A stretch of DNA of 58,337 nt from an uncultured Lachnospiraceae bacterium (GTDB lineage: Bacteria; Bacillota; Clostridia; Lachnospirales; Lachnospiraceae). The first letter of the stretch is position 1. Every line of letters starts with the position of its first letter. The DNA lies in NCBI GenBank assembly GCA_949287925.1, contig CASEIR010000070.1:1-58337 (forward strand), written 5' to 3'. Shown here piece after piece: positions 49,923-58,337 of the stretch. Under the pieces are notes generated by a model. It was not told the DNA's origin. It ran no database searches and saw only the letters and a program-made list of their open reading frames with translations. Position numbers and translations under genes: made by a program.

Positions 49923-50767
49923 TTAAAAAGTTAATACAAGGTATTATAATAGGAACTGCGAATATTATACCAGGGGTCAGCGGGGGAACCATGATGGTTG
50001 CCATGGGAATCTATGATAAGCTGATTCACTCCATTACACATCTGTTCAGCGAGTTTAAAGAGAGTTTGAAGTTTCTTGCACCGATCTTTATCGGAGTGGG
50101 GGCGGCTCTTGTGATTGTTGCCAGAATTCTGGAATTTTGTTTTACTGCTTTTCCGATCCAGACCAACCTTTTATTTGTTGGACTGATCATCGGAAGCCTT
50201 CCATTTATACTGAAGCATGTGAGGCATAAGAAAACCACACCGGGAATGCTGGTGTGCTTCGTGGTGTTCTTTGTTATCGTTGTGGCTATGGCGATGATGG
50301 GCGAAAGTGAAGGCGGTTCGGCAGATGTAAGTTTTGGATTGGTTAATGTGATCAAATTGTTCCTGGTGGGTGTGGTTGCCGCTGCGACCATGGTTATTCC
50401 AGGAGTCAGCGGCTCCATGATGCTGATGATTCTTGGCTATTATAATACGATTTTGGAATGCATCAATGACACGGTGGAAGCGCTGACTCAGTTCGATGTA
50501 GCTGCTGTTATGGGAAATATGCTGATTCTTGTACCGTTTGGTATCGGAGTGGTGGCTGGTATCTTTCTGATTGCAAAGATTATAGAGATCATTTTCCAGC
50601 GGGCGGAAACGCACGCGTATTGGGCAATCGTCGGACTGATCGTCGCATCGCCTATTGCAATTTTGTGGAAAACAGACTGGTCCGGGTTTTCTATAGCGGC
50701 GATTGTAACAGGAGTTATTGCTTTTGCGGCCGGATGTGCAATTGCATGGAAGCTGGGTGAGGAATAA
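49919..50767 (+). CDS. DUF368/PopT-family undecaprenyl phosphate translocase
   Basis: This 282-residue protein has about eight membrane helices built as an inverted repeat. Each half carries the same motif: IIPGVSGGTMMVAMGIYD near residue 17 and VIPGVSGSMMLMILGYYN near residue 160. DUF368 proteins were recently reported as flippases that return the C55 lipid carrier phosphate to the inner leaflet for reuse in wall synthesis. The overlap with hisC is probably only an operon economy. The C-terminal GEE ends close to a sugar kinase gene. Confidence 0.9.
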   Translation: MIKKLIQGIIIGTANIIPGVSGGTMMVAMGIYDKLIHSITHLFSEFKESLKFLAPIFIGVGAALVIVARILEFCFTAFPIQTNLLFVGLIIGSLPFILKHVRHKKTTPGMLVCFVVFFVIVVAMAMMGESEGGSADVSFGLVNVIKLFLVGVVAAATMVIPGVSGSMMLMILGYYNTILECINDTVEALTQFDVAAVMGNMLILVPFGIGVVAGIFLIAKIIEIIFQRAETHAYWAIVGLIVASPIAILWKTDWSGFSIAAIVTGVIAFAAGCAIAWKLGEE

Positions 50768-50834
50768 AAGATTTCCAATTGGTATGCGGATGTGATAAAA
50801 TAATGTAAAATGCGTGTGGAAAGGAGCAGGAAGG

Positions 50835-51797
50835 ATGGAAAAAGTATATGATGTTACAGCGCTGGGAGAGATGCTTATAGATTTTACGATGAATGGACAG
50901 AGCGACCAGGGGAATCAGATGTTCGAGGCGTGTCCGGGCGGAGCGCCTTGTAATGTGCTTGCGATGCTGAATAAACTGGGACGGAAAACTGCGTTTATCG
51001 GAAAGGTTGGAAATGATCAGTTCGGAAAACTGCTGCGGGATACAATTCGGGAATTGGGAATTGAAACCAGGGGATTGATTCTGGATTCTGATATTCATAC
51101 CACACTGGCATTTGTTCACACATTTCCGGACGGTGACAGAGAATTTTCTTTTTACCGCAAGCCAGGCGCAGATATGATGCTGACAGAAGAAGATGTAGAT
51201 TATGAACTGATCCGCCAGTCGAAAGTTTTTCATTTTGGAACGTTGTCCATGACGGATGAACCGGCGAGATCGGCTACGAAAAGGGCACTGGAAGTGGCCA
51301 GGGAAGCCGGATGTATCATAACCTTTGATCCGAACCTTCGCCCGCCGCTTTGGGATTCTATGGAGACAGCGAAAGAGATGATGGAATATGGATTCCAATA
51401 CTGTGATATGCTGAAGATATCAGATAACGAGATTCAATTTGTGACGGGCAAAGAGGATTATGATGAAGGAATCCGTATTCTGCAGGAAAAATATCAGATT
51501 CCGCTGATTTTTCTCACTATGGGTAAGGAAGGAAGCCGTGCTTATTATAGAGATATACGGGCGGAAAAGAAAGGATTTATAGTAAAAGCCATTGAGACAA
51601 CGGGAGCAGGCGATACATTCTGCGGTTGTTCTATCCATGGACTTCTGACGAATGGACTGGATCATCTTACAGAAGAAAAGCTGGAAGATATCCTGACCTA
51701 TGCAAATGCCGGAGCGGCATTGATTACAATGAAAAAAGGAGCGATCCGTTCCATGCCGGAGCCAGAGCATATTGAGACGCTGATCCGGGAAAACTAA
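50835..51797 (+). CDS. PfkB-family carbohydrate kinase, fructokinase-like
   Basis: This 320-residue ribokinase-fold enzyme has GEMLIDF, the substrate-binding PGGAPCNVLAMLNKLG, FIGKVGNDQFG and the catalytic GAGDTFCG near the C-terminus with the anion-hole glycine. The overall pattern fits fructokinase/2-keto-3-deoxygluconate-type members; the sugar is not certain. ATG 50835 follows AAAGGAGCAGGAAGG. It ends seven bases from the convergent XRE gene. Confidence 0.9.
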   Translation: MEKVYDVTALGEMLIDFTMNGQSDQGNQMFEACPGGAPCNVLAMLNKLGRKTAFIGKVGNDQFGKLLRDTIRELGIETRGLILDSDIHTTLAFVHTFPDGDREFSFYRKPGADMMLTEEDVDYELIRQSKVFHFGTLSMTDEPARSATKRALEVAREAGCIITFDPNLRPPLWDSMETAKEMMEYGFQYCDMLKISDNEIQFVTGKEDYDEGIRILQEKYQIPLIFLTMGKEGSRAYYRDIRAEKKGFIVKAIETTGAGDTFCGCSIHGLLTNGLDHLTEEKLEDILTYANAGAALITMKKGAIRSMPEPEHIETLIREN

Positions 51798-51803
51798 AAG
51801 GAA

Positions 51804-52151
51804 TCAGCTGTTACGGTGTTCCTGGTATTCCAGGTAATGAAGGTATTCGCGCAATGTGATTTTAGACCGGGAGGAGAGCCTGCGGTATCTCATGATCAGC
51901 TCTGTCTCATCATGGGAAAAGACCGGAGAATGAGATATCTCCAGAGCGAGCGTACTGTCTTCGTCCAGAAGATAGTCTACCGAAACCTGAAAAAGAGCGG
52001 CAAGCGCCGTCAGCTTTTCGTGAGATGGCTGGCGGTTCTTTGTTTCATAGCCAGCAATTGTAGAACGTGCGACATTCAGACGTTTTGCAACATATTCCTG
52101 AGTCATTTCGTTCTGAAGTCGTAGTGTTTTTAATTTGTCGGCAAATGACAT
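51804..52151 (-). CDS. XRE-family helix-turn-helix regulator
   Basis: This 115-residue protein has an N-terminal Cro/CI-type HTH (LKTLRLQNEMTQEYVAKRLN, then ARSTIAGYETKNRQPS, 10-45). A short C-terminal tail (about 70-115) is helical and charged and could dimerise. Such small regulators often control their own and divergent genes. AGGAGGAGGTTTT precedes the ATG. A palindrome lies in its promoter region, and two small genes of unknown function lie divergently. Confidence 0.92.
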   Translation of the reverse strand: MSFADKLKTLRLQNEMTQEYVAKRLNVARSTIAGYETKNRQPSHEKLTALAALFQVSVDYLLDEDSTLALEISHSPVFSHDETELIMRYRRLSSRSKITLREYLHYLEYQEHRNS

Positions 52152-52171
52152 AAAACCTCCTCCTTTGCATT

Positions 52172-52259
52172 TTGGTATATTTTACCAATTGTGGCGATAA
52201 AGAACATAAAAATGTGCCGAGTATCAACAAAGTGTTGCAAAACTGTTCCGATACGGAAC
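52172..52259. promoter_or_regulatory. Divergent control region with three palindromes
   Basis: Between the XRE gene and the 77-residue gene lie TTGGTA-N5-TACCAA (52172-52188), which covers a TAAAAT -10 reading toward the XRE gene. Two more follow: CAACA-AAG-TGTTG (52225-52237) and GTTCCG-ATA-CGGAAC (52245-52259), the latter just before the ribosome binding site of the rightward gene. They are candidate binding sites for the XRE protein. They differ in sequence, so at least two factors or one RNA hairpin may be involved. Confidence 0.55.
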
Positions 52260-52277
52260 GAAAAGAAGGGAAAGAAT

Positions 52278-52511
52278 ATGAGACAGGAAAGATTTAAAAT
52301 GGAACGGGAAGGACTGGTAGAAGAAGGTCAGGAGGTTGAAATCAGTGAAAGAAGTGCTGTGACCGGTCAGTACACTTATCTGGTAGAACCTTCCATAGCC
52401 ATGTCCGGGATATACCGGACCGGTCAGAGAATCCGGTCAGATAAGGGAATCATACGGAAAATCGAGAAGACAGAAAAAGGGTTCTATCTCTTGGTCGAAG
52501 TTCCGGAGTAG
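52278..52511 (+). CDS. Small hypothetical protein, 77 residues
   Basis: I do not recognise this protein. It is soluble and mixed in charge (MRQERFKMEREGLVEEG, then a SVTGQYTY-like strand region and RTGQRIRSDKGII). The alternation suggests an antiparallel beta domain. GAAGGGAAAGAAT precedes the ATG at 52278. It lies divergent from the XRE gene and 79 bases ahead of a second small gene. Confidence 0.6.
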   Translation: MRQERFKMEREGLVEEGQEVEISERSAVTGQYTYLVEPSIAMSGIYRTGQRIRSDKGIIRKIEKTEKGFYLLVEVPE

Positions 52512-52590
52512 ATGCAAACCGTTGACACCAAAGAAGAAAAAACATATAATCAGTCATAAGAAATAAATTATACCGAGAGGACAATGATAG

Positions 52591-53052
52591 ATGATTATTG
52601 CAAAAAATGATGAGGCTATGAGAAGCAAAATCTGGCGGGTGGTGATGACCGTATCCTCTATTCTGATCATCCTGATCGCCATATATTTACTGACGAAGAT
52701 GTTTACGACGAATCCGCTGGAAGGAAAATGGGCGGACGAAGACGGAACATATAAATTGAATATCAAAAGCAATGGAAGCATGATTGTTACCATACCGGAG
52801 ATTGCGGAAGGAACAGGGGTAGATGTTCCCATGGATTATTCTATGGATAAGGATGAGAAAACGGTTACGATCAGAGAGGATGAGTCTGTTCTGAATGATC
52901 TGTCGGACAGTTCGGACGGACTGTATACAGTTGAGATGCTGGAGAATGCACTGAGTATGATCACGACCACATTTGATTACAGTGTAGACCGGGATCAGCT
53001 GACACTGACAGAGAGAGAATATGGTGAACAGATGGTTTTTATGAAAGAGTAA
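52591..53052 (+). CDS. Small membrane-anchored hypothetical protein with a lipocalin-like outer domain
   Basis: This 153-residue protein has one membrane helix (about 15-35, VVMTVSSILIILIAIYLL). The outer domain begins NPLEGKWADEDGTY, which resembles the start of small calycin-like DUF5640-type domains, followed by beta-rich and acidic sequence. The identification is tentative. GAGAGG lies about ten bases before ATG 52591. It is followed by a hairpin and ispG. Confidence 0.6.
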   Translation: MIIAKNDEAMRSKIWRVVMTVSSILIILIAIYLLTKMFTTNPLEGKWADEDGTYKLNIKSNGSMIVTIPEIAEGTGVDVPMDYSMDKDEKTVTIREDESVLNDLSDSSDGLYTVEMLENALSMITTTFDYSVDRDQLTLTEREYGEQMVFMKE

Positions 53053-53071
53053 AATGTTTGTATCAGAAAAG

Positions 53072-53099
53072 ATACCCCGCACCTGGCTGCGGGGTATTT
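53072..53099 (+). terminator. Hairpin between the small membrane gene and ispG
   Basis: ATACCCCGC pairs perfectly with GCGGGGTAT (53072-53080 and 53089-53097) around an eight-base loop, but only TTTG follows. It may terminate weakly or stabilise the ispG-polC message. Confidence 0.5.
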
Positions 53100-53121
53100 G
53101 AATGGAAAAGGAGTGTACGCC

Positions 53122-54174
53122 ATGAGAGAAAAGACAAAGAAGATTTGGATCGGAAATGTATGTATCGGCGGGGGAAGTCCGGTTGCGATTCAGTCCATGA
53201 CCAACACCAGGACTGAGGATGTGGAGGCGACTGTGGCACAGATCCTGGCATTGGAAAAGGCAGGATGCGAGATCATCCGCTGTGCGGTACCTACTATGGA
53301 AGCGGCGAAGGCGCTGTCAGAAATCAAGAAGAGAATTCATATTCCGTTGGTGGCGGATATTCATTTTGATTACCGCCTTGCCATAGCTGCGATTGAGAAC
53401 GGCGCGGATAAGATCCGTATTAATCCGGGAAATATCGGAGATGCATCCCGGGTGCAGGCGGTGACGGACAAGGCAAAAGAGTATGGGATTCCGATCCGGG
53501 TTGGCGTTAACAGCGGATCCTTGGAGAAGAATCTGGTAGAAAAATATCATGGCGTGACGGCAGAAGGTCTGGTAGAAAGCGCCTTGGACAAGGTACATAT
53601 GATCGAACGGATGGGGTACGATAATCTGGTGGTCAGTATTAAATCTTCGGACGTGCTTATGTGCGTAAAAGCCCATGAACTGATTGCCAGAGAATGTCCG
53701 TATCCGCTGCATGTAGGAATTACAGAATCAGGGACCCTTCTTGCCGGCAATATTAAGTCTTCTATCGGACTTGGATTGATTTTGCATCAGGGCATCGGAG
53801 ATACTATCCGGGTATCGCTGACCGGAGATCCCGTGGAAGAGATCAAATCAGCAAAACTGATTCTGAAAACGCTGGGACTTAGAAAAGGCGGCATTGAAGT
53901 GGTGTCTTGTCCGACCTGCGGCAGAACGAAGATCGATCTGATCGGATTGGCGAATCAGGTGGAAGCCATGGTGGCGGATATTCCCCTGGATATTAAGGTC
54001 GCGGTAATGGGATGTGTGGTAAACGGACCCGGAGAAGCAAAGGAAGCGGATATCGGCATTGCCGGAGGAATCGGAGAGGGTCTGCTGATTAAAAAAGGCG
54101 AAATCGTGAAAAAAGTCAAGGAAGAAGAACTTTTGGAGACATTGAGACAGGAGCTGCTGCACTGGAATGAGTAA
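53122..54174 (+). CDS. ispG: 4-hydroxy-3-methylbut-2-en-1-yl diphosphate synthase
   Basis: This 350-residue iron-sulfur enzyme carries out the sixth step of the non-mevalonate isoprenoid pathway. It has [15 protein letters not shown] at the start, [14 protein letters not shown], and the cluster cysteines in [13 protein letters not shown] and [13 protein letters not shown] 53122 has AAAAGGAG seven bases upstream; an in-frame ATG eight codons earlier lacks one. Its last eight bases overlap polC. Confidence 0.96.
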   Translation: MREKTKKIWIGNVCIGGGSPVAIQSMTNTRTEDVEATVAQILALEKAGCEIIRCAVPTMEAAKALSEIKKRIHIPLVADIHFDYRLAIAAIENGADKIRINPGNIGDASRVQAVTDKAKEYGIPIRVGVNSGSLEKNLVEKYHGVTAEGLVESALDKVHMIERMGYDNLVVSIKSSDVLMCVKAHELIARECPYPLHVGITESGTLLAGNIKSSIGLGLILHQGIGDTIRVSLTGDPVEEIKSAKLILKTLGLRKGGIEVVSCPTCGRTKIDLIGLANQVEAMVADIPLDIKVAVMGCVVNGPGEAKEADIGIAGGIGEGLLIKKGEIVKKVKEEELLETLRQELLHWNE

Positions 54175-57100
54175 ACCATTTTTCGAAGTATTTCCAACAT
54201 TGAAAGTGAATGATGATATCTGGATGCTGTTCGAATCAGTGGAAGTTATGAAGGTGGCAACCAATTCGACCAGAGATTATATCCGGGTGTTTCTGCACAG
54301 CAGACATCTGATACACAAGATGCACATCTATGAGATGGAGAGGAGTCTGAAGGATCAGCTGTTCGGGCAAAGCCATATCCGGGTGGAGATTGTGGAGGAC
54401 TATGAACTGTCGGAACAGTATACTCCCGCAAACTTGATGCAGGAATATATGGAAAGCATGCTGCTGGAGCTGAACGAACGCAGCGTGGTGGAACGTAATA
54501 TGCTGCAGGGGGCAGAGTATAATTTTGAAGAAGACCATATTCTGCTGCTTCGGATGATGGATTCTATTGTAGCGCAGGGGAAGAAGGACGCCCTGCTCCA
54601 GTATCTTCAGGAAATTTTTGAACGTCGCTTCCATCGGCCTATTGAAGTCAGAGTCGTTTATGAGAAGCCCAGGGAGAGTAAACTAAAGCATAATGAGGAG
54701 CGCCTGAAACAGGAAGTAAATGCTATATTGAAGCAGGCCGAGGCTGTGCAGGAGGAGAAAAACTACAAGAAACAGGAAGAACATGCAGAGTCGGAAAAAA
54801 CTGGAACACGGTCTTCGGCAAAAGGAAGAACAAATGGACAGGCTGTGCGTAGAAACAGCAATGCTTCTGACTGGGCGGCCCGAAAACAATCTATGGATCC
54901 AAACCTGATTTATGGAAGAGATTTCGATGATGAACCTATAGAGCTGGAACAGATTGTCACTGAGATGGGTGAGGTTACCATTCATGGAAAGGTCATCAGT
55001 TTTGACACCCGGCAGATCCGGAATGAAAAAACCATCGTCATGTACGCAGTGACAGATTTTACAGACACTATCATGGTGAAGATGTTTGTGAAGAACGAGC
55101 AGCTTGCGGATATCTTGTCAGAGATTAAACCAGGTGCGTTTCTGAAGATCAAGGGTGTGACTTCTATAGATAAGTTTGACGGAGAACTGACGATCGCTTC
55201 AGTAACTGGAATCCGCAAGATTAATGATTTTACGGAAGCTAGAAAGGACACAGCTCCGGAAAAGAGGGTGGAACTTCACTGTCATACGAAGATGAGTGAT
55301 ATGGACGGGGTCTCGGAAGTAAAGGACATCGTGAAGCGGGCTCATGACTGGGGACACAGAGCAATTGCGATCACAGACCACGGTGTAGTGCAGGCATTCC
55401 CGGACGCCAATCATTATATGGAATCCTTGGATAAAGACGATCCGTTCAAGGTGATTTACGGCGTGGAAGGATATCTGGTGGACGATCTGACGGACGTTGC
55501 CGTAAATGAGAAGGGGCAGAGGCTGGACGGGACTTTTGTGGTGTTTGATCTGGAAACCACCGGTTTCAGTGCCATACGGGACAAGATCATTGAGATTGGC
55601 GCCGTAAAAGTGGAAAACGGAGAAATCACAGACCGGTTCAGCGCCTTTGTGAATCCGAAGATACCAATTCCCTTTGAGATTACGCGTCTTACCAGCATTA
55701 CAGATCAGATGGTGCTGGATGCGCCGGATATTGAAACAGTGTTGCCTCAGTTCCTGGAATTTGTCGGAGATGCGGTTTTGGTGGCTCACAATGCTTCGTT
55801 TGACGTGGGGTTTCTGGAACAGAATATGCGGTACCAGGATATGGAACCGGATTTTACCTCTGTAGATACAGTGGCGCTGGCCCGTATCCTGCTTCCTACG
55901 CTTTCCAAATTTAAGTTGAACGTCGTTGCCAACGCTCTGCACATATCGCTGGAGAACCATCACCGGGCAGTGGATGACGCAGGCGCGACGGCGGAGATCT
56001 TCGTGAAATTTGTGGAAATGTTGAAAGATCGGGGAATTAATGACCTGACGAAATTGAATCAGTCCGGTTCCCATGATGCGAATCTGATCCGGAAGCTTCC
56101 TACCTATCATGTCATCATTCTTGCCTGTAACGAGGTGGGACGTGTGAATCTGTATACATTGATCTCTAAATCCCATCTGGATTATTATGCCAGGAGGCCA
56201 AGAATTCCAAAAAGCGAACTGACAAAATACCGGGAGGGGCTTCTGGTGGGAAGCGCCTGTGAGGCGGGAGAACTGTATCAGGCACTATTGAATGAAAAAT
56301 CGGAGGCGAAGATTGCCAGGATTGTGAACTTCTATGATTACCTGGAGGTTCAACCGGTGGGAAACAACCGGTTTATGATCGCAAGTGACCGGGTGACAAA
56401 TGTAAATTCCGAAGAAGACATCCGTAATCTCAACCGCAGAATTATCAAGCTGGGGGAACAGTTCAAGAAACCGGTGGTAGCCACCTGCGATGTGCACTTT
56501 CTGGACCCTGGCGATGAGGTGTACCGAAGGATTATTATGGCGGGGAAGGGCTTCTCGGATTCCGATGAACAGGCGCCTCTTTATCTGCATACGACGGAAG
56601 AGATGCTGGAGGAATTTGAATATCTGGGTTCCGCGAAAGCGCGGGAAATTGTAATTGATAATCCCAATAAGATTGCGGATATGATTGAACGGATTACACC
56701 GATCCGTCCGGACAAATGTCCGCCGGTCATTCCGGATTCAGATAAGATGCTGCGGGAAATCTGCTATAATAAAGCTCATTCTATGTATGGAGAGAAACTG
56801 CCGGAGGTGGTGACGGAGCGGCTGGAACGGGAATTAAATTCGATCATTTCTAATGGATTCGCGGTGATGTATATCATTGCCCAGAAGCTGGTGTGGAAAT
56901 CTAATGAAGACGGCTATCTGGTAGGATCCCGTGGATCTGTAGGGTCATCCTTTGTAGCTACCATGGCGGGAATTACGGAGGTCAATCCTTTAAGCCCCCA
57001 TTATTATTGTAAGAACTGTCACTACAGTGATTTTGAATCGGAAGAAGTCCGGGCTTATGCCGGCGGATGCGGATGGGATATGCCGGATAAGAACTGTCCG

Positions 57101-58337
57101 GTCTGCAAAGAACCGCTGGTGAAAGATGGATTTGATATTCCATTCGAAACTTTCCTGGGATTCAAGGGAAACAAAGAACCGGATATCGATCTGAATTTCT
57201 CCGGAGATTACCAGAGCAACGCCCATAAGTATACAGAAGTCATTTTTGGAGCCGGACAGACTTACCGGGCCGGGACTATTGGAACCTTGGCGGATAAGAC
57301 GGCATTCGGATATGTGAAAAATTATTATGAAGAGCGGGGACAGGGGAAGCGCAACTGTGAAATAGACCGGATCGTACAGGGCTGTACAGGGATCCGAAGA
57401 AGCACGGGACAGCATCCAGGCGGAATCATCGTACTTCCTCTGGGGGAGGAGATCAACTCCTTTACACCGGTGCAGCATCCAGCCAATGATATGAATACGG
57501 ATATCATCACTACCCATTTTGATTATCATTCCATTGACCATAACTTGTTGAAGCTGGATATTCTGGGACACGATGATCCTACCATGATTAAGACGCTGGA
57601 GGAATACATCAGTTCTCCGGCTATGGAAAATGAATATAATGAAACAGATCATAAATTTAAAGCGACGGACATTCCCCTGGATGATCCGGATGTAATGGCC
57701 CTGTTCCACGGCACGTCAGTCCTTGGCATCAAGCCGGAGGATATCGGCGGATGTCCGGTGGGATGTCTGGGGATTCCAGAATTCGGCACGGATTTTGTTA
57801 TTCAGATGGTGGTAGATACGAAACCGCAGTCTTTGTCGGATTTGATCCGGATCTCCGGTCTGTCTCATGGAACAGACGTGTGGCTGAACAATGCCCAGGA
57901 GCTGATCCGGAGCGGAAAGGCAACCATTTCCACAGCCATCTGTACCCGGGATGATATCATGACTTATCTGATCAATAAGGGGATGGACAGCGAGGAATCT
58001 TTCACGATTATGGAACGGGTCCGTAAAGGTACAGTAGCCAAGGGTAAATGTAAGGAATGGCCGGAATTTAAGAAAGACATGGCGGAACATGATGTCCCGG
58101 ACTGGTATATCTGGTCCTGTGAACAGATCAAATATATGTTTCCAAAGGCTCATGCGGCGGCTTATGTCATGATGGCTTACCGGATTGCTTACTGTAAGAT
58201 CAATTATCCATTGGCATATTACGGCGCTTATTTTGGGATCCGTGCGGATGCTTTCTCGTACGAGATTATGTGTCAGGGTAAGAAGAATCTGCAGAAATAT
58301 ATTGACGACTATAACCGCCGATCTGGTTCCCTCAGCA
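54167..58337 (+). CDS. polC: DNA polymerase III alpha subunit PolC, 3' end beyond window
   Basis: The window holds about 1,390 codons of the Gram-positive replicative polymerase. Domains in order are an N-terminal region ([17 protein letters not shown]), an OB fold (about 268-355), PHP domain start ([15 protein letters not shown] at about 366), the inserted 3'-5' exonuclease (FDLETTGF near 460 to about 625), the rest of PHP and the polymerase. In the polymerase, [11 protein letters not shown], a four-cysteine zinc knuckle (CKNC and CPVC, about 944-985) and the catalytic [10 protein letters not shown] follow. The start ATG overlaps the ispG stop by eight bases. The exonuclease acidic residues are present, so proofreading is expected. 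Confidence 0.97.
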   Translation, partial: MSKPFFEVFPTLKVNDDIWMLFESVEVMKVATNSTRDYIRVFLHSRHLIHKMHIYEMERSLKDQLFGQSHIRVEIVEDYELSEQYTPANLMQEYMESMLLELNERSVVERNMLQGAEYNFEEDHILLLRMMDSIVAQGKKDALLQYLQEIFERRFHRPIEVRVVYEKPRESKLKHNEERLKQEVNAILKQAEAVQEEKNYKKQEEHAESEKTGTRSSAKGRTNGQAVRRNSNASDWAARKQSMDPNLIYGRDFDDEPIELEQIVTEMGEVTIHGKVISFDTRQIRNEKTIVMYAVTDFTDTIMVKMFVKNEQLADILSEIKPGAFLKIKGVTSIDKFDGELTIASVTGIRKINDFTEARKDTAPEKRVELHCHTKMSDMDGVSEVKDIVKRAHDWGHRAIAITDHGVVQAFPDANHYMESLDKDDPFKVIYGVEGYLVDDLTDVAVNEKGQRLDGTFVVFDLETTGFSAIRDKIIEIGAVKVENGEITDRFSAFVNPKIPIPFEITRLTSITDQMVLDAPDIETVLPQFLEFVGDAVLVAHNASFDVGFLEQNMRYQDMEPDFTSVDTVALARILLPTLSKFKLNVVANALHISLENHHRAVDDAGATAEIFVKFVEMLKDRGINDLTKLNQSGSHDANLIRKLPTYHVIILACNEVGRVNLYTLISKSHLDYYARRPRIPKSELTKYREGLLVGSACEAGELYQALLNEKSEAKIARIVNFYDYLEVQPVGNNRFMIASDRVTNVNSEEDIRNLNRRIIKLGEQFKKPVVATCDVHFLDPGDEVYRRIIMAGKGFSDSDEQAPLYLHTTEEMLEEFEYLGSAKAREIVIDNPNKIADMIERITPIRPDKCPPVIPDSDKMLREICYNKAHSMYGEKLPEVVTERLERELNSIISNGFAVMYIIAQKLVWKSNEDGYLVGSRGSVGSSFVATMAGITEVNPLSPHYYCKNCHYSDFESEEVRAYAGGCGWDMPDKNCPVCKEPLVKDGFDIPFETFLGFKGNKEPDIDLNFSGDYQSNAHKYTEVIFGAGQTYRAGTIGTLADKTAFGYVKNYYEERGQGKRNCEIDRIVQGCTGIRRSTGQHPGGIIVLPLGEEINSFTPVQHPANDMNTDIITTHFDYHSIDHNLLKLDILGHDDPTMIKTLEEYISSPAMENEYNETDHKFKATDIPLDDPDVMALFHGTSVLGIKPEDIGGCPVGCLGIPEFGTDFVIQMVVDTKPQSLSDLIRISGLSHGTDVWLNNAQELIRSGKATISTAICTRDDIMTYLINKGMDSEESFTIMERVRKGTVAKGKCKEWPEFKKDMAEHDVPDWYIWSCEQIKYMFPKAHAAAYVMMAYRIAYCKINYPLAYYGAYFGIRADAFSYEIMCQGKKNLQKYIDDYNRRSGSLS

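Noticed and set aside
53053-53121. Dedicated promoter for ispG-polC
   Set aside because: No convincing -35/-10 pair fits between the hairpin and the ispG start. Transcription may come from upstream.
1-58337. CRISPR array, prophage, insertion sequence, integrase or toxin-antitoxin pair
   Set aside because: No direct-repeat array, transposase, integrase or phage structural gene was found on either strand. The small XRE region lacks a recognisable toxin.

Overview
The window looks like chromosomal DNA of a low-to-mid GC, strictly anaerobic Firmicute of the Clostridia, most likely a Lachnospiraceae-type gut bacterium. This rests on Gram-positive features (PolC, strong AGGAGG ribosome binding sites, PadR/MarR/ECF-transporter styles), the rpmE-yqhQ-prmC-prfA block, an ispG-polC junction, and DUF4364 and YtqA homologues; the species cannot be named from sequence alone. 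Coding density is high. No intergenic stretch exceeds about 285 bases, and there is no phage, insertion sequence, integrase or CRISPR array.

Layout. 1-2.3 kb: partial aminotransferase and coaBC, with a divergent ECF substrate-binding subunit that may import pantothenate. 3-5.7 kb: a decayed metallo-beta-lactamase-fold gene, a tRNA-Trp, then a fluoride riboswitch with its terminator in front of a CLC-F type fluoride exporter. 5.7-12.1 kb: singly transcribed genes (polysaccharide deacetylase, small Fur-like regulator, alpha/beta hydrolase, prepilin peptidase, YwaF-like protein, EamA transporter, dtd). 12.2-16.8 kb: MarR-controlled heterodimeric ABC exporter with one degenerate ATP site. 16.8-19.2 kb: HD hydrolase, class I amidotransferase and membrane dipeptidase. 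19.2-28.8 kb: arginine biosynthesis (argG; argC-GNAT-argJ-argB-argD), interrupted by an ECF-S/P-loop-kinase pair and a PadR/SEDS pair.

28.8-35.2 kb: comEA, a response regulator, a sensor kinase, a GerMN lipoprotein and comEC form a tight same-strand run; the middle three recall the actinobacterial mtrA-mtrB-lpqB order. 35.3-46.6 kb: housekeeping genes (FMN alpha-hydroxy-acid enzyme with a Cys-rich head, holA, lepA, hemW, DUF4364, ytqA, rho, rpmE, yqhQ, prmC, prfA). 46.7-51.8 kb: DUF2156 protein, aminotransferase, hisC, DUF368/PopT, sugar kinase. 51.8-58.3 kb: XRE regulator divergent from two small unknown genes, then ispG and the first ~1,390 codons of polC, which runs off the window.

The main non-coding signals are five copies of a long perfect palindrome built on GGGGACG (5.6, 7.9, 12.1, 19.2 and 23.7 kb; one with a different but self-complementary core), ArgR-like boxes embedded in the argC and argG promoters, and several promoter-overlapping palindromes next to MarR, PadR, Fur-like and XRE genes. 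The best candidates for new biology are the RR-kinase-GerMN module inside the com locus, the PadR plus HAAS-SEDS pair, the ECF-S/kinase pair, and the palindrome family. All functional statements are inferred from reading translated sequence; no database search was run.
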